Shown piece after piece: positions 7,574 to 16,472 of a stretch of 64,000 bases of DNA. The notes below the pieces were generated by a model. That model worked only from the letters and a program-made list of their open reading frames with translations. It was not told the origin of the DNA and did not search any database. A program made the position numbers and the translations under genes. Numbering within the stretch: the stretch's first letter is position 1; each line of letters starts with the position of its first letter. This stretch comes from an uncultured Lachnospiraceae bacterium (lineage in GTDB: Bacteria; Bacillota; Clostridia; Lachnospirales; Lachnospiraceae). The stretch lies in the NCBI GenBank assembly GCA_910585465.1, contig CAJUEW010000012.1:33987-97986 (forward strand), in the 5' to 3' direction.

Positions 7574-10039
7574 CTAATTTTCCTGCAGCTCTACAGTTAC
7601 TTTATCCAGCTTCCAGATCTCATCCACATATTCCTGAATCGTACGATCAGAAGTGAACTTACCGGAGCATGCCACATTCAGGATAGCGCTTCTCGCCCAC
7701 CTCTTTTCATCCCTGTAAGCAGCCTCCACACGTTTCTGTGCTTCTGCGTAGGAACGGAAGTCCTTCAGAATGAAGTATGGGTCCGGTCTGTTATAGCCGC
7801 CGTCAACCAAAAGCGCATTGTACAGCTCACGGAATCTCTCCGGATCGTTCGGGGAGAACTCTCCGTTAATAAGCTGCATCAGGACATGACGGATATCCTG
7901 GTCGGTATTGAACAGCTGAGACGGATCATAGCCGCCCTGCTTCTCCAGTTCAATTACCTCATCAGAACTCATACCGAAGATAAATGCATTTTCTTCGCCA
8001 ACCTCTTCCACAATCTCCACATTAGCACCGTCCATAGTACCGATGGTCAGTGCGCCGTTGAGCATGAATTTCATATTTCCGGTTCCGGACGCCTCCTTGG
8101 AAGCAGTGGAAATCTGCTCGGATACATCCGCAGCAGCAAAAATCCATTCTGCATTAGATACCCGGTAGTCCTCAATAAATACCACCTTCAGCTTACCGTT
8201 AATGGAAGCATCATTATTCACCACATCCGCCACGGAGTTGATAAGCTTAATGGTCTGTTTTGCCCTCAGATAGCCTGCAGCCGCCTTTGCACCGAAGATA
8301 AAGGTTCTCGGATAAAACTCCATATCTGGATGCTCCTTGATCTGATTATACAGATACATTACATGCAGAATATTCAGAAGCTGGCGTTTATACTCATGAA
8401 GCCTTTTTACCTGCACATCGAAAATAGAACGGGGATCCACCTCTACGCCATTGTGCTCCTTGATATACTTTGCCAGACGCACCTTGTTCTGGTATTTGAT
8501 ATTCATAAACTCATACTGAGCCTTCTCATCATCCGCATAGATAGCCAGCTTTTTGATCTGGGACAGATCCGTAATCCATTCGTCTCCCACATGGGCAGTT
8601 ACCCACTTTGCAAGAAGCGGATTGCCGTGAAGCAGGAAACGTCTCTGAGTGATACCATTGGTCTTGTTGTTGAATTTCTCCGGCATCATCTCGTAGAAAT
8701 CCTTCAGCTCCTGATTTTTCAGAATTTCCGTATGCAGTTTTGCAACACCATTTACAGAGTAGCCTGCTGCGATTGCCAGATGAGCCATCTTCACCTGCCC
8801 ATCCATGATAATGGCCATTTTCTTAACCTTCTCATAGTTATTCGGATATTTTTTCTGAATCTCAATCACAAATCTTCTGTTAATTTCTTCCACAATCTGG
8901 TAGATACGCGGAAGCAGTCTGGAGAACAGTTCAATGGGCCATTTCTCCAATGCCTCAGACATAATAGTATGGTTTGTATATGCACAGGTTTTGGTCGTTA
9001 CCTCCCATGCCTCGTCCCATTCCAGACCTTCCTCATCCATCAGCACACGCATCAGTTCTGCCACTGCCACTGTAGGATGGGTATCATTTAACTGGAAGGT
9101 TGCTTTCTCGTAAAACTTGCGAATGTCGCTGTGCGCCCTCTTATATCTGGAAACAGCAGCCTGTACGCTTGCAGATATAAAGAAATACTGCTGTTTCAGA
9201 CGCAGCTCCTTTCCTGCCATATGGTTATCATTCGGATAAAGCACCTCCACCAGATTACGCGCCAGATTCTCCTGCTCCACAGCCTTGTTGTACTCACCCT
9301 TGTCAAAACGATCCAGCTCAAAGGAGTTAATCGCCTCTGCATCCCAAATACGCAGGGTATTGATAACATTGTTGCCGTAGCCGACAATCGGAAGATCTAC
9401 CGGCACAGCCAGAACAGACTGATACTGCTCCTGTATAAAATGATTCTTGCCGTCCTTGTTCTCAATCCTTACATAGCCGCCAAATTTAACAGTCTTGGCA
9501 TATTCCGGGCGGCGAAGCTCAAACGGGTTGCCGTTCTTCAGCCACATATCCGGCACCTCTACCTGGTATCCGTCTGTAATCTGCTGCTTGAACATTCCAT
9601 AACGGTAGCGAATACCGCAGCCGTAAGCTGCATATCCCAGAGTTGCCAGAGAATCCAGAAAGCATGCTGCCAGTCGTCCCAGACCTCCGTTGCCAAGAGC
9701 CGCATCCGGTTCCTGATCCTCAATGACATTCAGATCCAGGCCAATCTCTTCCAGAGCCTCCTTCACTTCATCGTAAAAGGTCAGATTAATCAGGTTGTTT
9801 CCCAGAGCACGGCCCATTAAAAACTCCATAGACATATAGTATACAATCTTTGGATCCTTTTTCTCATACTCCTTCTGGGTGGCAATCCACGCATCCATGA
9901 TCGCATCCTTGACTGCATAGCCTACGGCCTGGAAAATCTGCTGTTCGCTTGCCTCCTCAATCTCTCTTCGGAAAAGTGTACGTACATTATATTTTACGCT
10001 TCTGATAAAGAACTCTTTGTTAAAGACTCTTTTAGACAT
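7574..10039 (-). CDS. glgP: Glycogen/starch (maltodextrin) phosphorylase
   Basis: 821-residue cytoplasmic enzyme that releases glucose-1-phosphate from the non-reducing end of alpha-1,4-glucans using phosphate and pyridoxal phosphate. The PLP signature EASGTGNMKFMLNG is intact with Lys657 as the Schiff-base lysine. The active-site segments DAALGNGGLGRLAACFLDS (N-terminal) and the NDTHPT segment are present, as is the C-terminal GTMDGANVEI. Length is normal for the family. The gene starts 13 nt after the ileS stop on the same strand, so it may be partly co-transcribed with ileS. No branching or synthase gene is nearby, so its glycogen partners lie elsewhere. Confidence 0.97.
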   Translation of the reverse strand: MSKRVFNKEFFIRSVKYNVRTLFRREIEEASEQQIFQAVGYAVKDAIMDAWIATQKEYEKKDPKIVYYMSMEFLMGRALGNNLINLTFYDEVKEALEEIGLDLNVIEDQEPDAALGNGGLGRLAACFLDSLATLGYAAYGCGIRYRYGMFKQQITDGYQVEVPDMWLKNGNPFELRRPEYAKTVKFGGYVRIENKDGKNHFIQEQYQSVLAVPVDLPIVGYGNNVINTLRIWDAEAINSFELDRFDKGEYNKAVEQENLARNLVEVLYPNDNHMAGKELRLKQQYFFISASVQAAVSRYKRAHSDIRKFYEKATFQLNDTHPTVAVAELMRVLMDEEGLEWDEAWEVTTKTCAYTNHTIMSEALEKWPIELFSRLLPRIYQIVEEINRRFVIEIQKKYPNNYEKVKKMAIIMDGQVKMAHLAIAAGYSVNGVAKLHTEILKNQELKDFYEMMPEKFNNKTNGITQRRFLLHGNPLLAKWVTAHVGDEWITDLSQIKKLAIYADDEKAQYEFMNIKYQNKVRLAKYIKEHNGVEVDPRSIFDVQVKRLHEYKRQLLNILHVMYLYNQIKEHPDMEFYPRTFIFGAKAAAGYLRAKQTIKLINSVADVVNNDASINGKLKVVFIEDYRVSNAEWIFAAADVSEQISTASKEASGTGNMKFMLNGALTIGTMDGANVEIVEEVGEENAFIFGMSSDEVIELEKQGGYDPSQLFNTDQDIRHVLMQLINGEFSPNDPERFRELYNALLVDGGYNRPDPYFILKDFRSYAEAQKRVEAAYRDEKRWARSAILNVACSGKFTSDRTIQEYVDEIWKLDKVTVELQEN

Positions 10040-10052
10040 AGTATACCTCCTT

Positions 10053-13000
10053 TTACTGCTTTTCTACTCCAAGGGTCACGGTTTCCCCATTGATATTCCA
10101 TTCTTTCGTATATCCCTTTGTATTCTCAAAACGGATATCCACTGCCAGTACGTCATTCTGAATCTGTTCATGATACTTTTTCATAAACTCCGCAATCCTT
10201 CCATTGCCAATGCTGTACAGGACAATCTTATCCATAACTTCAAAACCAGCTTCCTTCCTCATGGTCTGAACCTTACTGATAATCTCACGGACAAAGCCTT
10301 CTTCCATCAGCTCTTCGCTCAGATTCGTATCCAGCACAACCGTCACATTGCTGTCCGCTTCGGTCACATAGCCTTCCATCTGAGCAGTATCAATGAGCAA
10401 ATCCTCTTTCGATAATACCACGTTCTGCCCATTAATGTCAAATGACAGGCTTCCAGCCTCTTCCAGAGTCTTCATCGCTTCTCTTCCATTGATCTCTGAT
10501 AAATACTGACGGATACCGTTTAACAGCTTTCCGTATTTGGGTCCCACCGTCTTTAACTGGGGTTTGAATGTATAATTGGTAAAACCGCTTAAATCCTCCT
10601 TAAACACTACCTGTTTCACATTCAGCTCGTCCGCAATGATATTTCTGTATAATTCATCCAGCTCCCTGTCTGCACGGACATACATGGTTCCGATTGGCTG
10701 GCGGTTCTTGATATTTGCCGTATTACGCGCTGCCCGTCCCATAACCACAATGTCCAGAATCTCCTCCATGGCTGCTTCCAGGCTTTTGTCGATCATTTCC
10801 TTGTTTACCGTGGGGAAATCACACAGGTGCACGCTCTCCGGCTCATTTTTATCAATGCTGCACACCAGATTGCGGTAAATATCTTCTGTCATAAACGGAA
10901 TCATGGGAGCTGCTGCCTTGGAGATCGTTACGAGAGCAGTATACAGCGTCATATACGCGTTAATCTTATCCTGCTCCATTCCCTTTGCCCAGAAACGCTC
11001 ACGGCTTCTTCTTACATACCAGTTGCTCATCTCATCCACAAATTCCTGAAGAGCCCTGGCTGCCTCAGGGATACGGTAATGCTCCAGATCCTCATCCACT
11101 TCACCTACCACGGTATTTAATTTGGACAGAAGCCATTTGTCCATAACAGACAAGGATGCATAATCCAGGGTGTATTTCGTCGCATCAAATTCATCGATGT
11201 TCGCATACAGCACGAAGAATGCGTAGGTATTCCACAAAGTACCCATGAATTTACGCTGTCCCTCCTGGACTGCCCTGCCGTGAAAGCGGTTCGGAAGCCA
11301 TGGCGCGCTGTTAATATAAAAATACCAGCGGATTGCATCTGCCCCGTAGGTAGCCAGAGCGTCAAACGGATCCACCGCATTTCCTTTGGATTTGCTCATC
11401 TTCTGGCCATTTTCATCCTGCACATGTCCAAGGACAATCACGTTTTCATACGGCGCTTTGTTAAATAATAAAGTAGATTCAGCCAACAGGGAATAAAACC
11501 ATCCTCTGGTCTGATCCACTGCCTCGGAAATAAACTGCGCCGGGAACTGCTGTTCAAATAACTCCTTATTCTCAAACGGATAATGATGCTGCGCAAACGG
11601 CATGGCGCCGGAATCAAACCAGCAGTCAATTACCTCCGGTACACGCCTCATCGTCTTTTTACACTTGGGACAGGGACAGGTAATCTCATCAATATACGGC
11701 CGGTGCAGCTCAACCGTCAGCGCCGCCTCATTGCCGCTCTTTTCCTTTAATTCCTGGCGGGAACCGATGCTTTCCATATAGCCGCATGCTTCGCATTCCC
11801 AGATATTCAGCGGAGTTCCCCAGTAACGGTTACGGCTTACCCCCCAGTCCTGAACATTCTCCAGCCAGTCACCGAAGCGGCCTTTACCAATACTTTCCGG
11901 AATCCAGTTGATTGTATTGTTGTTGCGGATCAGATCCTCCCTCACGGCAGTCATCTTAATAAACCAGGATTCCCTTGCGTAATAGATCAGAGGAGTATCA
12001 CATCTCCAGCAGTGGGGATAGCTGTGCTCAAACTTAGGAGCGTCAAACAAAAGCCCTCTGGCATCCAGATCCTTTAAAATCTCCGGGTCCGCCTTCTTTA
12101 CAAATAACCCCGCAAACGGAGTATCCGCAGTCATATCACCTTTTCCGTCTACAAGCTGTACAAACGGCAGATCATATTTTCTTCCTACCTGGGCATCATC
12201 CTCGCCAAATGCCGGTGCAATGTGTACAACTCCGGTACCGTCTGTCAGAGTAACATAGGAGTCACAGGTTACATAATACCCCTTCTTATTCTGTTTCTTT
12301 GCAACCGCTGCCGAGCAGTCATAAAGCGGCTCATATTCCTTATACTCCAGATCCTTGCCTGTGTAAGTCTCCAGCACCTCATAAGCGGGCGTCTCTTCTG
12401 TCCCAAGCCTGCCGAGAACCTTGTCCAGCAGGGCTTCTGCCATATAATAAATATTCCCGTCTGCTGCCTTTACTTTTACATAAGCCTCTGCCGGATTCAT
12501 ACAAAGAGCCACATTAGAAGGCAGCGTCCACGGAGTCGTGGTCCATGCCAGAATATAAGCATCTTCGTTCTTTACCTTAAAACGGACAACTGCGGAACGT
12601 TCCTTTACATCCTTGTAGCCCTGTGCCACCTCATGGGAGGACAGGGGGGTTCCGCAGCGAGGACAGTAAGGAACAATTTTAAATCCCTTATACAAAAGCC
12701 CCTTATCCCAGATAGTCTTTAAAGCCCACCACTCGGATTCGATAAAATCATCATGATAAGTAACATACGGGTCCGCCATATCTGCCCAGAAGCCAACGGT
12801 GCCGGAGAAATCCTCCCACATCCCTTTATATTTCCAGACGCTTTCCTTGCACTTGGAGATAAACGGATCCAGTCCGTATCTTTCTATCTGTTCCTTGCCG
12901 TCCAGCCCCAGAAGCTTTTCCACCTCCAGCTCCACCGGAAGCCCGTGTGTATCCCAGCCTGCCTTTCTCGGAACCATATATCCCTTCATTGTCCGGTATC

Positions 13001-13208
13001 TTGGAATCATATCCTTAATTACACGGGTCAGCACATGGCCGATGTGCGGCTTCCCGTTTGCTGTCGGGGGACCGTCATAAAAAGTATAGGCAGGACTCCC
13101 TTTCCGCCTTTCCATACTTTTTCTGAAGGTATCATTTTCTTTCCAGAACTTTTCGACTTCTTTTTCCCGTTCTACAAAGTTCATATCTGTGTTGACTTTG
13201 TTATACAT
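10053..13208 (-). CDS. ileS: Isoleucyl-tRNA synthetase, long (type 2) form
   Basis: 1051-residue class I synthetase charging tRNA-Ile. HIGH motif: HIGH-type PHIGHVLTR (His55-His58). KMSKS: residues 603-607. Between them are the CP1 editing domain (AWTTTPWTLPSN) and zinc cysteines (CEACG, CPCPKC). The greater length and the C-terminal segment KEAGFEVMDKIVLY fit the eukaryote-like IleS2 type rather than the ~920-residue IleS1 of B. subtilis. The IleS2 type is associated in other bacteria with low sensitivity to mupirocin; for this organism that is inference. Expression is controlled by a T-box leader immediately upstream with an isoleucine specifier. Confidence 0.97.
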   Translation of the reverse strand: MYNKVNTDMNFVEREKEVEKFWKENDTFRKSMERRKGSPAYTFYDGPPTANGKPHIGHVLTRVIKDMIPRYRTMKGYMVPRKAGWDTHGLPVELEVEKLLGLDGKEQIERYGLDPFISKCKESVWKYKGMWEDFSGTVGFWADMADPYVTYHDDFIESEWWALKTIWDKGLLYKGFKIVPYCPRCGTPLSSHEVAQGYKDVKERSAVVRFKVKNEDAYILAWTTTPWTLPSNVALCMNPAEAYVKVKAADGNIYYMAEALLDKVLGRLGTEETPAYEVLETYTGKDLEYKEYEPLYDCSAAVAKKQNKKGYYVTCDSYVTLTDGTGVVHIAPAFGEDDAQVGRKYDLPFVQLVDGKGDMTADTPFAGLFVKKADPEILKDLDARGLLFDAPKFEHSYPHCWRCDTPLIYYARESWFIKMTAVREDLIRNNNTINWIPESIGKGRFGDWLENVQDWGVSRNRYWGTPLNIWECEACGYMESIGSRQELKEKSGNEAALTVELHRPYIDEITCPCPKCKKTMRRVPEVIDCWFDSGAMPFAQHHYPFENKELFEQQFPAQFISEAVDQTRGWFYSLLAESTLLFNKAPYENVIVLGHVQDENGQKMSKSKGNAVDPFDALATYGADAIRWYFYINSAPWLPNRFHGRAVQEGQRKFMGTLWNTYAFFVLYANIDEFDATKYTLDYASLSVMDKWLLSKLNTVVGEVDEDLEHYRIPEAARALQEFVDEMSNWYVRRSRERFWAKGMEQDKINAYMTLYTALVTISKAAAPMIPFMTEDIYRNLVCSIDKNEPESVHLCDFPTVNKEMIDKSLEAAMEEILDIVVMGRAARNTANIKNRQPIGTMYVRADRELDELYRNIIADELNVKQVVFKEDLSGFTNYTFKPQLKTVGPKYGKLLNGIRQYLSEINGREAMKTLEEAGSLSFDINGQNVVLSKEDLLIDTAQMEGYVTEADSNVTVVLDTNLSEELMEEGFVREIISKVQTMRKEAGFEVMDKIVLYSIGNGRIAEFMKKYHEQIQNDVLAVDIRFENTKGYTKEWNINGETVTLGVEKQ

Positions 13209-13265
13209 TTTTGAAAACCTCCTTACACTTTAATAAAATCTCTCAGACAAAATTTCTCCGGGACA

Positions 13266-13520
13266 AGTAAAAAGGCTCCGCCCTGTAACAGGACGAAGCC
13301 ATTAGAGACTCGTTTATCAACCACCTCTTACCACATACTATCATATGCGTTCCCTGTAACGGCGGAATACCGTCAGTGCCTACTTGCTTCGCTTTCAGCC
13401 TGCAGCTCAGAAGTGATATTCAAAAACAGGTACTCTTACCGGGCTCCCACCTGTTCCGGTTCGCTGAAAATTTCCACTGCTTCCTACTGTCTTCGTCAAA
13501 GCCTTTGTTCTCTTTTTACA
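13266..13520 (-). ncRNA. T-box riboswitch leader of ileS (Ile specifier)
   Basis: On the minus strand the leader shows T-box landmarks in order: a GAAGACAGTAGG-like Stem I base; GTAAGAG; the specifier region GAATATCACTTCTGAG with ATC (isoleucine) in the specifier position; GCTGAAA; the conserved AGTAGG; GACGG...CCGTTAC stem; and a T-box-like AGAGGTGGT (near 13317-13330). It ends in the terminator hairpin at 13274-13300. Uncharged tRNA-Ile should favour the antiterminator and raise ileS expression. The T-box itself departs from the usual GGGTGGTACC, so the exact pairing needs a covariance model. Confidence 0.82.
13268..13300 (-). terminator. T-box-controlled terminator before ileS
   Basis: GGCTTCGTCCTG-ttac-AGGGCGGAGCC followed by TTTTT on the minus strand (stem at 13274-13300), just upstream of the ileS ribosome site. 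Confidence 0.82.
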
Positions 13521-13526
13521 TCTGCC

Positions 13527-13556
13527 ATTATAAAGTCGAATTCTCTCGTTTGTCAA
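13527..13556 (-). promoter_or_regulatory. ileS promoter
   Basis: Minus-strand TTGACA (13551-13556), 18-nt spacer, TATAAT (13527-13532). Placement fits a transcript starting near 13520 at the head of the T-box. Confidence 0.78.
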
Positions 13557-13616
13557 GGCTTTTAGCGCTCTTTTCTTCAACGATTCTTAATCTTTCTGAA
13601 CTTTTTCTTTCCTCCC

Positions 13617-13645
13617 TTGCACCATGCATATAATTAATTTATAAT
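13617..13645 (+). promoter_or_regulatory. dacA promoter
   Basis: TTGCAC (13617-13622), 17-nt spacer, TATAAT (13640-13645), about 35 nt before the carboxypeptidase start. Confidence 0.6.
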
Positions 13646-13686
13646 TTATAAGCAATAGCCATAAATCCAATTTCAAGAGGTAGAAA

Positions 13687-15204
13687 ATGAAATTTTTAAA
13701 TAAATTAACAGCAGCCGTTCTGGCGTCTGTCCTTTGTCTGACATCGATTCCTTCTTCTCCGGTCTTTGCCACAGAAGACTTGGCCGTTGCTTCCGAAAAC
13801 CGCTATAATATGGAGATTCAATCCAACGCCTGGGACGGGTGGCCTGCAGGTCCGCAGGTATATGCAGAATCTGCCATTGTCATGGAAGCTTCCACCGGAA
13901 CTATTTTATATGATAAAAATATAGACCAGCAGCACTATCCTGCCAGTATTACGAAAATCATGACTGTTCTTCTGGCACTGGAAAACCTGGATATGAATGA
14001 GGAAGTAACCTTTTCTCATAACGCAGTCTATTCCATTGACTATGGAAGCAGCAGCATTGCCCGGGACGAAGGAGAGATCCTGACTGTAGAGGAATGTCTG
14101 TATGCTATTATGCTGGAATCTGCCAATGAATGTGCCAATGCAATCGCTGAACAGATTTCCGGCTCCGTAGAAGCATTCTCTGAGCTGATGAATCAGAAAG
14201 CCGCTGAGCTGGGCTGTACAAATACTCATTTTGTCAATCCCAATGGTCTTCCGAATGACGATCACTATACGACAGCCCGCGATATGGCTCTGATAACGAG
14301 AGAAGCTATTAAATATGAAAAATTCCGCCAGATTAACAGCACTCCCCGCTATACGCTCCGCGCAACCAATAAAAAGGATCAGGAGCTGTTGATGAACAAC
14401 CATCACCATATGATGTCTGCCTATAAAACCTCCAGATATTTAGACGACACTGTATTTGCCGGAAAGACAGGCTACACAAGTGTGGCACTGAATACGCTGG
14501 TTACCTGTGCCACCAGAAACGGCATGGATCTGATCGTAGTCACCATGAAAACACAGGGGACCGGGGAAACAGGTGTCCCGACCTTTACGGACACTGCCAA
14601 TTTGCTGAACTATGCAGGGGAAAACTTTCGGAAAGTCAATATCTCCCAAAACGAAACAAATTTCAGAATCGGACAAAATGAGCTGTTTGATACCGGGAGC
14701 TCCGTCTTTGGAGATACCACACCGCTGATTGAGATGGATACCGAAGGCTATATTATTCTTCCTGTCAATGCGGAATTTTCCGATGCTTCTGCGCAGCTTG
14801 AGTTCGCGGATGCCGAAAGCTCCCCGGTTATTGCCACATTAAATTATGTCTATGCAGGGCAGAACGTAGGCTCTACGGAACTGCGGCTGACCTCCAGTCA
14901 GATCCCGGAATTTGATTTTCAGAAAACGGAGGACCCGGATAACACAGAGGACCCGGAGACTGATCAGACCGGACAAAAAACTTTGATAAAAATCAATCTC
15001 CGGATTGTGGGAATTGTCCTGTGTATTTTAGTAACTATTCTTCTCCTCATTCTCCTGATTCGGAAAATTGCCAGGGACTATTCTCTGGATTTAAATCCTG
15101 TGCACCATTTCCAAAAGTGGATGAATAATCCGAATTCCTTGATCAATCGCAGTAAAAGAAGATATCAGATCTGGAAACGGAGAAGAAGAAACTGGAAATT
15201 ATAA
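13687..15204 (+). CDS. dacA: D-alanyl-D-alanine carboxypeptidase (DacA/PBP5 type)
   Basis: 505-residue exported penicillin-binding protein that trims the terminal D-Ala from peptidoglycan stem peptides. Signal peptide at 1-~29. Serine-peptidase S11 motifs are intact: S87-x-x-K90 (SITK), S145-A-N147 and K260-T-G262. A beta-rich C-terminal PBP5-type domain follows, then an acidic Glu-Asp-Pro repeat linker (~413-430), one membrane helix (~437-460) and a basic cytoplasmic tail. The membrane-spanning helix plus basic tail, rather than an amphipathic anchor, resembles DacF-like clostridial enzymes; whether it serves vegetative growth or sporulation cannot be told. It ends at a bidirectional terminator shared with the unknown gene block. 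Confidence 0.92.
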   Translation: MKFLNKLTAAVLASVLCLTSIPSSPVFATEDLAVASENRYNMEIQSNAWDGWPAGPQVYAESAIVMEASTGTILYDKNIDQQHYPASITKIMTVLLALENLDMNEEVTFSHNAVYSIDYGSSSIARDEGEILTVEECLYAIMLESANECANAIAEQISGSVEAFSELMNQKAAELGCTNTHFVNPNGLPNDDHYTTARDMALITREAIKYEKFRQINSTPRYTLRATNKKDQELLMNNHHHMMSAYKTSRYLDDTVFAGKTGYTSVALNTLVTCATRNGMDLIVVTMKTQGTGETGVPTFTDTANLLNYAGENFRKVNISQNETNFRIGQNELFDTGSSVFGDTTPLIEMDTEGYIILPVNAEFSDASAQLEFADAESSPVIATLNYVYAGQNVGSTELRLTSSQIPEFDFQKTEDPDNTEDPETDQTGQKTLIKINLRIVGIVLCILVTILLLILLIRKIARDYSLDLNPVHHFQKWMNNPNSLINRSKRRYQIWKRRRRNWKL

Positions 15205-15216
15205 GTAAGAAAGAAA

Positions 15217-15261
15217 ACTGCTGTGTAAGGCATAGATCGCCTTTTTACAGCAGTCTTTTTT
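15217..15261. terminator. Bidirectional terminator between dacA and the six-gene block
   Basis: ACTGCTGT (15217-15224) pairs with ACAGCAGT (15247-15254); an inner AAGGC/GCCTT stem extends it. A run of T follows on the plus strand and TTTTCTTTCTT on the minus strand. Confidence 0.85.
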
Positions 15262-16472
15262 TATAAAACAATTACCTCTCCCTTTCCTTGGGGCTGGAAA
15301 AACCACTGTACCTCATACCCGTTTTTCTTTATTTCTCCGGAAGGGCTTTCCATCCTGCACTCCAGAATCAGCGTATCCCCGGCAGCTACCGGCATGATCA
15401 CATTAGCAGGCTTACGCACCGTAAGATTTTTATTTCCGGCACATAAAATATCCGCACAGTAGGCACATTCTCTTGCCGTATAGCATTCCCTCCCATTTCG
15501 GTAAACAGAGAGACGGATATAGGCTGATGACGGAGTACTTCCTCCGCTGCAGAACAAATTGCCTGTCACAAATCCGTCCGCCGTCACCTGAATCTTCCTG
15601 CTGCCCTTGTCCCCCATATTTATCTGAATACCCGTGTGAAGCATAGATACCTTGGCACCCGCCGCATCAAATTTTTCCGTCACCTTTACTTCCTGAAAAA
15701 CCGGCCGGGCTGTCGTAAGCGTAATCGTCTCAAACAGCATCCGGGTACTCAGCCGCAATTCCTTTTCAGAAATTCCTTTCCCCCGAATGCTGTTCTCTGT
15801 CTGAACAGCCCTTAATAAAAATGTGGTGTCCGAATCGATTCCTGCCTGATAGATATAGCTTGTATCCGTCCCGCTGTAAATGGGCGAGGCCTCTCCCTTT
15901 TTATAGATTTCATACATAGTTCCGTTGCTTTCCCAAAAAAAGGATATACTTTCCCCCGGCTCAAACTGCGTACAGCAGCTGGTAGGGCTTTCCGGCTTTG
16001 CCGTAAACAGATTTTTAAGATAAAAAGCAGAAGAAGTCTTTTCAAACACAAATTCTTCTACCCCTGTCTCCCATGTTTTCCCTCCGTCACTGCTGTATTC
16101 ATAAGTACAGGATACCAGAACCGTCCCTTCAATTAAATTCACATTTCCGCTGAGCGTAAAATTCAATGTATTCTTCAGAGGCCGCACTCCCCCGTCCTTT
16201 AGCTCCAGTGTGCATACTGCTTCCTCTGATCTTGCTGAAAGATGGGACATTCTGTTCCATGAAGGGTCCTTGGAAGCAACTACTGTTTTGCCGTCATTAA
16301 AATACAGGCAGTCTGCCTCGTTTCCCACCGGAACATGAACAGAAATAGAGCGGCAGTGAAATTCCTGACCTTCATAGTTTTTCAGTGTTCCGTTAAATTT
16401 TCCTGTTCTTCCAATACAGGGACCTGATTCCTGTGCGGTCAGCGTCACCTGCATTCCTGTTTTATTATCCAT
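15261..16472 (-). CDS. Unknown beta-rich protein, last gene of the six-gene block
   Basis: 403 residues from the chosen start. I do not recognise a named family. The N-terminal ~150 residues and the middle (~185-235, FFWESNGTMYEIYKKG...TFLLRAVQ) read as successive beta-sandwich (Ig/FnIII-like) domains. The C-terminal ~150 residues look like a jelly-roll or fibre-tip type domain, with alternating hydrophobics and a late VQWFFQP. There is no signal peptide or membrane helix. The start at 16472 is preferred over 16502 because GGAGAGG sits before it; it overlaps the end of the upstream gene by 8 bp, so the two are translationally coupled. It is distal in the operon, ending against the bidirectional terminator. 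Role unknown; possibly a surface- or partner-binding subunit (inference). Confidence 0.6.
   Translation of the reverse strand: MDNKTGMQVTLTAQESGPCIGRTGKFNGTLKNYEGQEFHCRSISVHVPVGNEADCLYFNDGKTVVASKDPSWNRMSHLSARSEEAVCTLELKDGGVRPLKNTLNFTLSGNVNLIEGTVLVSCTYEYSSDGGKTWETGVEEFVFEKTSSAFYLKNLFTAKPESPTSCCTQFEPGESISFFWESNGTMYEIYKKGEASPIYSGTDTSYIYQAGIDSDTTFLLRAVQTENSIRGKGISEKELRLSTRMLFETITLTTARPVFQEVKVTEKFDAAGAKVSMLHTGIQINMGDKGSRKIQVTADGFVTGNLFCSGGSTPSSAYIRLSVYRNGRECYTARECAYCADILCAGNKNLTVRKPANVIMPVAAGDTLILECRMESPSGEIKKNGYEVQWFFQPQGKGEVIVL

Noticed and set aside
7565..9091. Long open frame on the plus strand (508 codons)
   Set aside because: Lies fully antisense to glgP, whose motifs are intact; composition is that of a mirrored coding frame (Ile/Leu/His-rich) with no recognisable domain.
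13266..13520. Structured region first considered a stand-alone small RNA (6S-like)
   Set aside because: Minus-strand order of AGTAGG, GACGG...CCGTTAC and terminator before ileS identifies it as a T-box leader.
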